Notes: generated by a model from the letters alone, not told the origin. DNA of 5,850 nucleotides from Caldisericota bacterium (GCA_003648245.1 QMOO01000079.1:1-5850); one strand, 5' to 3'. Positions 1 to 5,272 are shown, numbered from the stretch's first letter. Numbers and translations: made by a program.

Positions 1-32
1 AGGCAAAGAACGTTAAGAAACTTTCTTTATAG
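1..32 (+). CDS. Partial 3' end of a second cold-shock protein reading frame (inverted copy, possibly artefactual)
   Basis: Read on the plus strand from base 3, this gives AKNVKKLSL and a TAG stop at 30-32, identical to the C-terminus of the minus-strand cold-shock protein at 93-302. Bases 1-2 are the end of the preceding Gln codon. It is the left arm of the edge palindrome. If the palindrome is real, a convergent cold-shock gene lies to the left of the window. If it is an assembly fold-back, this is the same gene seen twice. Nothing in the window decides between the two. Confidence 0.4.
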   Translation, partial: AKNVKKLSL

Positions 33-50
33 AGAAGTTTCTTGGAAGAG

Positions 51-74
51 AAAGCCCCGAATATTCGGGGCTTT
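51..74. terminator. Rho-independent terminator of the cold-shock gene, symmetric
   Basis: A GC-rich stem GCCCCGA / TCGGGGC closes a four-base ATAT loop. It is flanked by AAA on one side and TTT on the other, followed by a pyrimidine-rich CTTTCTCTT run. It lies about 20 bases beyond the cold-shock gene stop codon. Being palindromic it should work in both directions. The U-tract is broken by cytosines, so it is a decent rather than a perfect terminator. In the assembled sequence the stem extends on into the 124-bp palindrome. Confidence 0.75.
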
Positions 75-81
75 CTCTTCC

Positions 82-110
82 AAGAAACTTCTCTATAAAG
101 AAAGTTTCTT
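82..110 (-). repeat. Small hairpin across the cold-shock gene stop codon
   Basis: On the minus strand AAGAAACTT (complement of 102-110) is followed 11 bases later by AAGTTTCTT (complement of 82-90), a perfect 9-bp stem. The loop holds the stop codon at 93-95. The same hairpin recurs in mirror image at 15-43 in the left arm. In the mRNA it would sit just before the GC-rich terminator, giving two tandem hairpins at the 3' end. A role in 3'-end stability is possible, but the stem is AU-rich and may be chance. Confidence 0.5.
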
Positions 111-302
111 AACGTTCTTTGCCTGTGGTCCTTTCTCTCCCTGGACTACCTCAAACTCCACTTCTTCACCCTCTCTGAGGGTTTTGAAACCGTCTCCACT
201 AATAGCAGAGTAATGTACAAATACATCCTCTCCGCCGTCATCTCTTGTGATAAAACCGTAACCCTTTGAAGAGTCAAACCATTTAACTTTGCCTTTAATC
301 AT
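93..302 (-). CDS. Cold-shock domain protein (CspA family)
   Basis: A 69-residue single cold-shock domain, an OB-fold that binds single-stranded RNA and DNA in the cytoplasm and acts as an RNA chaperone. The two signature motifs are present: RNP1 KGYGFI (residues 13-18) and RNP2 VFVHY (27-31), after the typical MIKGKVKWF opening. Length matches the 65-70 residue norm. The start is the ATG at 300-302, with AGGAGG at 313-318 ten bases upstream. A longer in-frame reading from 377 adds 25 residues unlike the family and would begin inside the promoter, so it is not used. The gene has its own promoter, divergent from the radical SAM gene, and ends in a hairpin terminator. Its last ten codons are inside the edge palindrome. 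Which csp paralogue it is cannot be told from sequence alone. Confidence 0.95.
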   Translation of the reverse strand: MIKGKVKWFDSSKGYGFITRDDGGEDVFVHYSAISGDGFKTLREGEEVEFEVVQGEKGPQAKNVKKLSL

Positions 303-312
303 GCTGCTTTTG

Positions 313-318
313 CCTCCT
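313..318 (-). promoter_or_regulatory. Ribosome binding site that fixes the cold-shock protein start
   Basis: AGGAGG on the minus strand, ten bases before the ATG at 300-302. The spacing is slightly long but the match is full, and it rules out the longer upstream start at 377. Further up the leader, GTGC (complement of 340-343) and GCAC (complement of 330-333) could form a 4-bp stem with a six-base loop. That is too weak to call a thermosensor. Confidence 0.75.
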
Positions 319-349
319 AAAAATTTTTCGTGCCCTAAAGCACCCTTAA

Positions 350-377
350 AGTTTAACATAAAAGCGGCTTTTGTCAA
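350..377 (-). promoter_or_regulatory. Sigma-70-type promoter of the cold-shock gene
   Basis: On the minus strand a consensus -35 TTGACA (372-377) is followed after 16 bases by TAAACT (350-355), which keeps the key first T, second A and last T of the -10 consensus. Transcription would start near 343, giving a leader of about 40 bases before the ATG. The -35 box overlaps the -35 box of the divergent plus-strand promoter by five bases, so the two polymerases could not bind at once. Confidence 0.65.
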
Positions 378-399
378 GTAAATGTATAAGTGCTATAAT
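371..399 (+). promoter_or_regulatory. Sigma-70-type promoter of the radical SAM gene
   Basis: TTGTCA (371-376), a 17-base spacer, then a perfect TATAAT (394-399). The expected start site is about 406, leaving a leader of only about 12 bases that consists of AGGAGG (406-411) and six bases before the ATG at 418. The Shine-Dalgarno would thus be at or next to the 5' end of the mRNA. The -35 box overlaps that of the divergent csp promoter. Confidence 0.8.
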
Positions 400-417
400 C
401 TTATGAGGAGGTAAATT

Positions 418-1920
418 ATGAATGTACTCATGGTTTATCCAGAATATCCTAACACATTCTGGAGTTTTAAGTATGCGCTTAAGTTTGTTGGGAAAAAGGC
501 ATCTTTTCCACCCCTTGGACTTCTAACTGTAGCTTCTTTCCTGCCAGAGGAATGGAATGTTAAATTGATAGATTTAAATGTGGAGAAACTGAAAGACAGG
601 GACATAAAGTGGGCAGATTATATTTTCTTAAGCGCAATGCTTGTTCAAAAAGAATCAACTTTAAATATTATAGAGAGGGCTAAAAAATTTAATAAGAAAA
701 TAGTTGCTGGTGGTCCAATGTTTACTACGGGATACAAAGACTTTCCCTTTGTTGATTCTATCGTAGTGGGTGAGGCAGAAACTGTCATGGGTGATTTAAT
801 TGAGGATATGAATAAAGGTCAGCTTAATCATCTCTACATCCCTTTTAGAAAACCTGATATGAAGGAGGTTCCAATACCAAGATGGGATCTTGTAGACTTT
901 AAAAACTATGTTTCAATTCCAGTTCAATTCTCAAGAGGTTGTCCTTTTAATTGCGAGTTCTGTGACATTATCATAATAAACGGAAGGATTCCAAGAACCA
1001 AAACCCCTGAGCAGATGGTTGAAGAGTTTCAATCTGTGTACGAGAGAGGATGGAGAGGATCTGTTTTTATTGTGGATGATAACTTTATAGGCAACAAGGA
1101 AAAGGTAAAAGAGATGTTAAAATCCACCATAACATGGCAAGAAGAAAGGGATTATCCGTTCACATTTCTAACTGAGGCATCTATCAATCTCTGTGATGAT
1201 GAAGAGCTCATGAACTTAATGATTAAGGCTAACTTTGATAAGGTGTTTGTGGGAATAGAAACACCTAATGAGGAGAGTCTCAAAGAGACGGGTAAACTTC
1301 AGAATACAAAGAGAAATCTCCTTTCATCCATAAAATTACTTCAAAGAAAGGGCTTTGAAGTGATGGGAGGTTTCATACTTGGTTTTGATCACGATACAAA
1401 GTTAATATTTGATAAAATGATAAACTTCATTCAGAATAGTGGAATATGTGTATCCATGGTGGGAATTCTTAATGTACTTCCAGAGACAAGACTCTTTAAG
1501 AGACTTAAGAAGGAGAAAAGGCTTATTGAGATAAGCACTGGAAATAACACTGACTTTTCGGTGAACTTTATTCCTAAAAACATGACTGTAGAGGAGCTGG
1601 TTGAAGGTTATAAAAAGGTGGTTAAAACAATTTACTCCTACAAATATTACTATAAAAGGCTCTTAGAGTTTATAAAGAACTATAATCCGAAGAGCAGGTA
1701 TAAAATTACATTTTCAGAATTCATGTATGGGGCAAAAGCTTTTCTAAAGTCAATTTTTATTCTTGGTTCTATTGAGAATTCAAGATTCTTCTACTGGAAA
1801 ACATTTATAAAAACTCTATTCACAAAACCAAAAAGTCTTGTAAAGGTTATTACACTTAGCATATATGGATACCACTTTAAGAAAGTTTACGATGAATACA
1901 TTACTCAACTTTCTAATTAA
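418..1920 (+). CDS. B12-binding-type radical SAM protein with DUF4070-like C-terminus
   Basis: A 500-residue cytoplasmic iron-sulphur enzyme of unknown substrate. Residues 1 to about 135 look like the cobalamin-binding Rossmann domain of this family (NVLMVYPEYP, PPLGLLTVASFLPE, KIVAGGPMF). No DxHxxG motif is seen, so any cobalamin would bind without the lower-axial His. The radical SAM barrel follows, with the cluster motif CPFNCEFC (Cys175, Cys179, Cys182), then FIVDDNFIGN (217-226), TEASINL (252-258) and VFVGIETP (276-283). The C-terminal part from about 345 matches my recollection of the DUF4070 extension. Relatives include methyltransferases and hopanoid or tRNA-modifying enzymes, but no specific reaction can be assigned. 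The start has AGGAGG at 406-411, six bases upstream. The gene appears monocistronic and its TAA overlaps the stop codon of the convergent HAD gene, with no terminator between them. Confidence 0.9.
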   Translation: MNVLMVYPEYPNTFWSFKYALKFVGKKASFPPLGLLTVASFLPEEWNVKLIDLNVEKLKDRDIKWADYIFLSAMLVQKESTLNIIERAKKFNKKIVAGGPMFTTGYKDFPFVDSIVVGEAETVMGDLIEDMNKGQLNHLYIPFRKPDMKEVPIPRWDLVDFKNYVSIPVQFSRGCPFNCEFCDIIIINGRIPRTKTPEQMVEEFQSVYERGWRGSVFIVDDNFIGNKEKVKEMLKSTITWQEERDYPFTFLTEASINLCDDEELMNLMIKANFDKVFVGIETPNEESLKETGKLQNTKRNLLSSIKLLQRKGFEVMGGFILGFDHDTKLIFDKMINFIQNSGICVSMVGILNVLPETRLFKRLKKEKRLIEISTGNNTDFSVNFIPKNMTVEELVEGYKKVVKTIYSYKYYYKRLLEFIKNYNPKSRYKITFSEFMYGAKAFLKSIFILGSIENSRFFYWKTFIKTLFTKPKSLVKVITLSIYGYHFKKVYDEYITQLSN

Positions 1921-2561
1921 TTAACTATATCTAAAATTTCATAAGGTTTGGTTATAAGGAAATCTGGCTCCTGTCTCTTAAGTTCATCAAGTTTACCAAG
2001 TCCCCACAAAACACCACAGGTTAAAACTTTTGCGTTCTTTCCAGTCTTTATATCAACCACACTATCTCCAACCATCAAAACCTCTTCTTTACTAACCCCC
2101 TCTTTATTAATGACCCTTATTATACCAAAGGGATCTGGTTTTTTAACGCTAAAGGTATCAGCTCCAACCACTTCTTTGAAATAATTGAAGATACCAATGT
2201 GTTTAAGTATCTTTACCGCAAATCTTTCGTGTTTATTTGTCAATATATATAAACACCTGTCTTTTATCCTATCAAGCACATCTAAAATTTCAGGGAAGGG
2301 TCTTGTATTATCAAACATGTGTTCTTCATATATTTCAAAGTATCTATCTATAATCCCATCTTTAATCTTCCCATTTGCATAGGAGAAGCTCTTTTCAAGA
2401 AGAATATCAGTACCATTACCTATAAATTCATATATTTTTTCCTCTGAAATAGGTGGAAGATTTTCTTCCTTAAGGAGAAAATTTACAGATCTTGCAATAT
2501 CAAGTTTTGTATCTACAAGAGTTCCATCGAAATCAAAAACTATAACCTTTATCTTTTTCAT
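1917..2561 (-). CDS. HAD-superfamily phosphatase (Gph/PpaX-like)
   Basis: A 214-residue soluble HAD hydrolase, last gene of the operon. All four catalytic motifs are present: motif I DFDGTLVDT (Asp10 nucleophile, Asp12 acid/base), motif II ILTNK (Thr108), motif III KKPDP (Lys141) and motif IV MVGDSVVDI (Asp166, Asp170). The helical cap inserted between motifs I and II (about residues 18-82) places it with phosphoglycolate phosphatase and pyrophosphatase PpaX-type enzymes. Substrate cannot be read from sequence. Given its position behind nadE, a house-cleaning phosphatase on a nucleotide or on pyrophosphate, the by-product of NAD synthesis, is possible but is inference. The ATG overlaps the nadE stop as ATGA and has no Shine-Dalgarno, so translation probably depends on ribosomes finishing nadE. 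It ends tail-to-tail with the radical SAM gene. Confidence 0.9.
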   Translation of the reverse strand: MKKIKVIVFDFDGTLVDTKLDIARSVNFLLKEENLPPISEEKIYEFIGNGTDILLEKSFSYANGKIKDGIIDRYFEIYEEHMFDNTRPFPEILDVLDRIKDRCLYILTNKHERFAVKILKHIGIFNYFKEVVGADTFSVKKPDPFGIIRVINKEGVSKEEVLMVGDSVVDIKTGKNAKVLTCGVLWGLGKLDELKRQEPDFLITKPYEILDIVN

Positions 2562-3388
2562 AAGTAAGGTGGTCTGTAGTCTCTAAAGTATAAGAAATCT
2601 ATGCCGACAGTTCTTGATGAAATTTTAGGAACTGGTGGAAACTTCCTCTTAAAGTGGGAATTAAAAACCATCTTTAAAACCTTATTAACCTTTACCTCAT
2701 CAAATCCTTCTTTTACAACCTCAGAGGGTTTCTTTCTCAAATCAACAAGAAGATATAGTATTTTATCTAATTCATCGTAGGTTATGCCCATCTCACCTTC
2801 ATCACTTTGTCCCTCCCAGAGTTCTGCTGATGGAACCTTATTTAAAATGAAGTCTGGAACTCCCAAATATTTAGCAAGAATTCTTACCTGTGTTTTGTAT
2901 AGATCACCAAGGGGAAGGATAGAAGCTGCCATGTCTCCATACCATGTGGTATATCCAACCAAAATCTCGCTTTTATTGGATGTTCCTGTGACAAAAGCAG
3001 AATACTTCTTCGATTTATCAAAAAGTACTGCCATTCTTGTTCTTGCCATATAATTCCCTTTCCTCACTCTATCCATCTTTTCCTTTTCAAAGTATGGATC
3101 ACACATAGCTTTAATATCAACAACTTCTCTTTCTGTTTTTAGAATCTCTGTTATCTTTATGGCATCCGATTTTGATTTCTTTCCAAGTTCTCCATATGGC
3201 ATGATTATCCCAATAACATTTTCGCTCCCAAGAGCTTCAACGGAAAGGTAAAATGAGAGAGTAGAGTCAATACCTCCACTCAAACCAATAACTGTTTTTT
3301 TAAGGCCAATTTTTTTACTCTCTTCCCTTATAAACTCTACTATATATTTCTTAGCAAACTCTTTATTAAGCGTAAGCTCAATCATCAT
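2558..3388 (-). CDS. nadE: NAD+ synthetase, synthetase-only form
   Basis: Converts deamido-NAD+ to NAD+ through an adenylated intermediate, using ATP and ammonia, in the last step of NAD synthesis. Visible signatures are the PP-loop SGGIDS (37-42), GNYMARTRM (111-119), GTSNKSE (135-141), GDMAASILPLGDLYKTQV (151-168), the P2-loop region KVPSAELW..QSDEGEMG (184-201) and the C-terminal KRKFPPVPKI (248-257). Length 276 is usual for NadE without a glutaminase domain; the fused enzymes have roughly 540-680 residues. The glutaminase is probably the gene just upstream, which it overlaps. Two start codons are adjacent: ATG at 3386-3388 lies four bases after GAGGGG (3393-3398), while ATG at 3383-3385 lies seven bases after it and is the better-spaced choice (275 residues). 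The overlap with the upstream gene is then 11 or 8 nt. Confidence 0.96.
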   Translation of the reverse strand: MMIELTLNKEFAKKYIVEFIREESKKIGLKKTVIGLSGGIDSTLSFYLSVEALGSENVIGIIMPYGELGKKSKSDAIKITEILKTEREVVDIKAMCDPYFEKEKMDRVRKGNYMARTRMAVLFDKSKKYSAFVTGTSNKSEILVGYTTWYGDMAASILPLGDLYKTQVRILAKYLGVPDFILNKVPSAELWEGQSDEGEMGITYDELDKILYLLVDLRKKPSEVVKEGFDEVKVNKVLKMVFNSHFKRKFPPVPKISSRTVGIDFLYFRDYRPPYL

Positions 3389-4217
3389 GGATCCCCTCTA
3401 TGTTTGAAATAATTAAGTCTATATCTTCCTCTCTTCTTAAAGGAAGATTAAATCTTGCCTCCTCAATTAAAGAGGTACGTATCTCTTTAGTCCCCATTGT
3501 TTCCTCTACAAGAGGTAGGCTAAGTATGCTGGTACCGTATGGATCCTTAATACTTGAACCACCCATAAAACCTATCCCTTCCTCAAAACCAACTCTGTTT
3601 ACAAAAAATATAAAACTCTGAAATCTTGAGGCATATGAGGATATGAGAGAATCTGTTGCTCTAAAAATACCGACATCTTTTTCATTGTAGCCACCTCTCA
3701 CCGGGATTGCAGAAACAAAAATCATAAAATCGACATTCTTTAGATAGTAAATAAGAGGTAGTGATGGGTGAAAGAAATCTCTACAAACCAATATCCCTGC
3801 TTTTCCAAATTTTGTATGAAAACTTTTAACATATTTTCCCTTCCCAAAAAACTTCAAATCTTCAAACATTCCGTGTGTGGGAGGATAAATCTTTCTATGG
3901 ACATGAATAATTTTCCCATAAGATAGATAGGCTTGAGAAATGTAGAAATTCTTATCCTCTCCCTTCTCTACAAAACCTACAACAATATCAATCTTTTTAC
4001 TTAAGCCTGAAAAAATACTCTCAATTTCTTTCCTATCCATTGCAACATCAAAAGCACCATCTTCAAGATAATATCCTGTAAGAGATAGCTCTGGAAATAT
4101 AATTAAATCACTTCCCTCATTTATGGCATTTTTAATAAAAAACTCATGTTTTTTGACATTCTCATCAATTCGTCCTAAATTAGGGTTTATTTGTGCAAGA
4201 GTAACTCTAAAATTCAT
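3378..4217 (-). CDS. Nitrilase-family amidohydrolase, probable detached glutaminase subunit of NAD+ synthetase
   Basis: A 279-residue carbon-nitrogen hydrolase with the Glu-Lys-Cys triad: Glu43 in FPELSLTGY, Lys109 in HRKIYPPTHGMF and Cys145 in ILVCRDFFHP. The rest of the fold follows (IFVSAIPVRGG 166-176, FMGGSSIKDPYG 217-228). This triad forms a thioester on an amide and releases ammonia. In glutamine-dependent NAD+ synthetases such a domain is fused before the synthetase domain. Here it is a separate gene immediately before nadE and overlapping it, so its likely role is to feed ammonia to NadE (inference from context and family). Cys145 is followed by Arg-Asp, whereas relatives I recall have Glu-Asp, so the specificity may differ. 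Start choice: AAGGAGG seven bases upstream of the ATG at 4217. It overlaps the end of the QueT gene by 11 nt. A free-standing amidase with another substrate remains possible. Confidence 0.85.
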   Translation of the reverse strand: MNFRVTLAQINPNLGRIDENVKKHEFFIKNAINEGSDLIIFPELSLTGYYLEDGAFDVAMDRKEIESIFSGLSKKIDIVVGFVEKGEDKNFYISQAYLSYGKIIHVHRKIYPPTHGMFEDLKFFGKGKYVKSFHTKFGKAGILVCRDFFHPSLPLIYYLKNVDFMIFVSAIPVRGGYNEKDVGIFRATDSLISSYASRFQSFIFFVNRVGFEEGIGFMGGSSIKDPYGTSILSLPLVEETMGTKEIRTSLIEEARFNLPLRREEDIDLIISNIEGIHDD

Positions 4218-4731
4218 TTTCTATCCTCCTTAAAAATGGTAACTTCATAAGGGCATATAAAAGGGGAAGACCAATAAGATAGGTTGCTATCATCTCACCT
4301 ATTATTATCGATATAGATATAGAAAGATACAAACCCGAATCAAAATTTGCAATGGAAAAGACGCTCCCTTTTGAAAGAAGAGTAATATAGAAACTTACCC
4401 CAAAGCCGTTTACAAGAATAGGAGGGATTGGAGCAAGATAGGGTTTTTTGGTTTTACCTAAAAGATAGGTGAGATATGCAGCAAGAAGAGTGAGAGAGGA
4501 TCCGAAAACTACATCAATTATCCCGAAGGGAGAAAAAAGATTGGCAATAAAACAACCCACAAAAAGTCCTAAAATGGCCTCTGGGAATATAAAAGGAAGA
4601 AGACTCAAGGCTTCAGACACCCTTATTTGAAATGCTTTGAAACTTATAGGTGCGAATAAAAGAGTCAAAGAAAGATACAATCCAGCAATAATTCCACCTA
4701 TGGCAAGCTTTCTAATTACTTCCCTCTTCAT
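4207..4731 (-). CDS. queT: QueT-family membrane transporter (ECF S component type)
   Basis: A 174-residue integral membrane protein with about five or six hydrophobic segments (roughly 8-28, 43-66, 70-92, 105-120, 133-160). Family signatures are FQIRVSEALSLLPF (34-47) and NLFSPFGIIDVVFGSSLT (64-81), with a conserved-looking Asn108-Gly109 and Gly145-Glu146. The family is named for uptake of queuosine precursors, and S components of this kind need a shared EcfA/EcfT energising module, none of which is in this window. The substrate here is not shown by the sequence: there is no preQ1 riboswitch ahead of it, because its start is buried in the preceding gene, and its neighbours concern NAD rather than queuosine. 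The start at 4731 gives the usual family N-terminus; AGGAG lies only two bases ahead of the ATG, unusually close. It overlaps the LapA-domain gene by 20 nt. Confidence 0.82.
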   Translation of the reverse strand: MKREVIRKLAIGGIIAGLYLSLTLLFAPISFKAFQIRVSEALSLLPFIFPEAILGLFVGCFIANLFSPFGIIDVVFGSSLTLLAAYLTYLLGKTKKPYLAPIPPILVNGFGVSFYITLLSKGSVFSIANFDSGLYLSISISIIIGEMIATYLIGLPLLYALMKLPFLRRIENEF

Positions 4732-5209
4732 CTCTCCTGCCTTTAAAAAAGCCGAAGAATCCTCTCTTTTTCTCCTTCTTCTCTTTTTCTTCTACAACTT
4801 CTCTCTCTTCTCCCTCCTTCTTTTCTTCAGGCTCTTCTATTTTCCCAGGTTTCTTTTCTTCAACAAGTTTAATCTTCTCCTCAAACTCTCTCAACTTACT
4901 CTCAAGCTCCTCTTTCTCTTTCTTTAGTGCCTCTAACTCATTCTCCTTTCTCTTTATATCCTCTACAAGCTTTGTAATTCTTCTGTTCATGGATCTCGTT
5001 TTTCCTTTAAGAAAGATAATCTGAGGTAAGTGCCAGAGCCAGACAACGATAGCACCAAACAAAAGTGCTCCTATGAAGATAAAACCCACTGGTATGGGTT
5101 CTGGAGTTGACCACTTAAGAAAAGTGAGAGTAACCGGCTGACTCCCGTTCTGGAAGAGGAATATTATGGCAAGTATAAACAAAATGACATAGATAACTGT
5201 TCTAATCAT
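4712..5209 (-). CDS. LapA-domain (DUF1049) membrane protein with coiled coil and charged tail
   Basis: A 165-residue inner-membrane protein, first gene of the operon. Two membrane spans (about 3-20 and 39-60) flank the FLFQNGSQPVTLTFLKW segment typical of the LapA domain, in which an Asn-x-x-x-Val stretch precedes a strand-like region. Residues about 72-119 form a Lys/Glu-rich coiled coil (ITKLVEDIKRKENELEALKK) in the cytoplasm by the usual topology. The tail from 120 to 149 is nearly all Glu and Lys, and the protein ends with GFFGFFKGRR (150-159), a small hydrophobic-basic patch that could touch the membrane or a partner. In proteobacteria LapA is linked to LPS assembly together with LapB; no lapB is present here and the role is unknown. 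The ATG at 5209 has GGAGG (5216-5220) six bases upstream. The charged tail is longer than the basic ~100-residue family core. Confidence 0.82.
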   Translation of the reverse strand: MIRTVIYVILFILAIIFLFQNGSQPVTLTFLKWSTPEPIPVGFIFIGALLFGAIVVWLWHLPQIIFLKGKTRSMNRRITKLVEDIKRKENELEALKKEKEELESKLREFEEKIKLVEEKKPGKIEEPEEKKEGEEREVVEEKEKKEKKRGFFGFFKGRRDEEGSN

Positions 5210-5226
5210 TTTTCACCTCCCCCACA

Positions 5227-5254
5227 ATTTTACCAAATTTTTCACCCTAACCAA
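5227..5254 (-). promoter_or_regulatory. Likely promoter of the lapA-like/queT/nitrilase/nadE/HAD operon
   Basis: On the minus strand TTGGTT (5249-5254), a 16-base spacer and TAAAAT (5227-5232). A start near 5220 would give a leader of about 11 bases holding little more than the GGGAGG ribosome site before the ATG at 5209. The -35 box is weak, and a second possible -35, TTGACG at 5285-5290, has only a poor -10 partner. The short-leader geometry repeats that of the radical SAM gene, which supports the choice. No other clear promoter was seen inside the operon. Confidence 0.5.
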
Positions 5255-5264
5255 TTCAGAATTG
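5252..5264. repeat. 13-bp inverted repeat, candidate operator between divergent genes
   Basis: CAATTC-A-GAATTG is a perfect palindrome with six-base arms around one base. It overlaps the -35 box of the proposed operon promoter and ends nine bases before the proposed smpB -35 box. It has no U-tract and a one-base centre, so it is not a terminator. A dimeric repressor could bind here, but in AT-rich DNA such a palindrome could also arise by chance, and no regulator gene is adjacent. Confidence 0.35.
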
Positions 5265-5272
5265 AACAAAAA

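Larger units (their letters stand above)
1..124. repeat. Perfect 124-bp palindrome (two 62-bp arms, no spacer)
   Basis: Bases 1-62 are the exact reverse complement of bases 63-124, with the axis inside GAATATTC (59-66). The match runs without a mismatch to the first base of the window, so its true outer limit cannot be seen. The arms are not only terminator sequence: each includes the stop codon and last ten codons of a cold-shock protein gene. Two readings are possible. One is a true inverted duplication with two convergent csp genes sharing one terminator. The other is a fold-back artefact at a contig end, where an assembler or polymerase turned around at the terminator hairpin. The exact identity and the position at the edge make the artefact somewhat more likely; this is inference. 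Confidence 0.95.

Noticed and set aside
330..343. Hairpin GTGC/GCAC in the csp leader as an RNA thermosensor
   Set aside because: Only a 4-bp stem, not reaching the ribosome site or start codon.
303..377. Longer N-terminus for the cold-shock protein, starting at 377
   Set aside because: It adds 25 residues unlike any cold-shock protein, would start inside the promoter -35 box, and bypasses a full AGGAGG at 313-318 ahead of the normal start.
1948..2382. Plus-strand open frames of 78 and 65 codons
   Set aside because: Both lie antisense within the HAD phosphatase gene, are Ser/Leu-rich, have no family signature, and are explained as its shadow.
2784..3053. Plus-strand open frame of 89 codons
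   Set aside because: Antisense to nadE over its conserved motifs; no ribosome site or recognisable product.
3400..3621. Plus-strand open frame of 73 codons
   Set aside because: Antisense to the amidohydrolase; no supporting signal.
4732..4800. preQ1 riboswitch ahead of the QueT gene
   Set aside because: The QueT start lies inside the upstream coding sequence and no riboswitch-like leader is visible.
4637..4927. Plus-strand open frame rich in Leu and Phe, resembling a membrane protein
   Set aside because: The Leu/Phe runs are the complement of Glu/Lys codons in the tail of the LapA-like gene; a composition artefact.
4750..4960. Pyrimidine-rich, repeat-like stretch on the plus strand as a tandem repeat or CRISPR
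   Set aside because: It is the complement of irregular Glu/Lys codons in one reading frame; there is no fixed repeat unit or spacer pattern.
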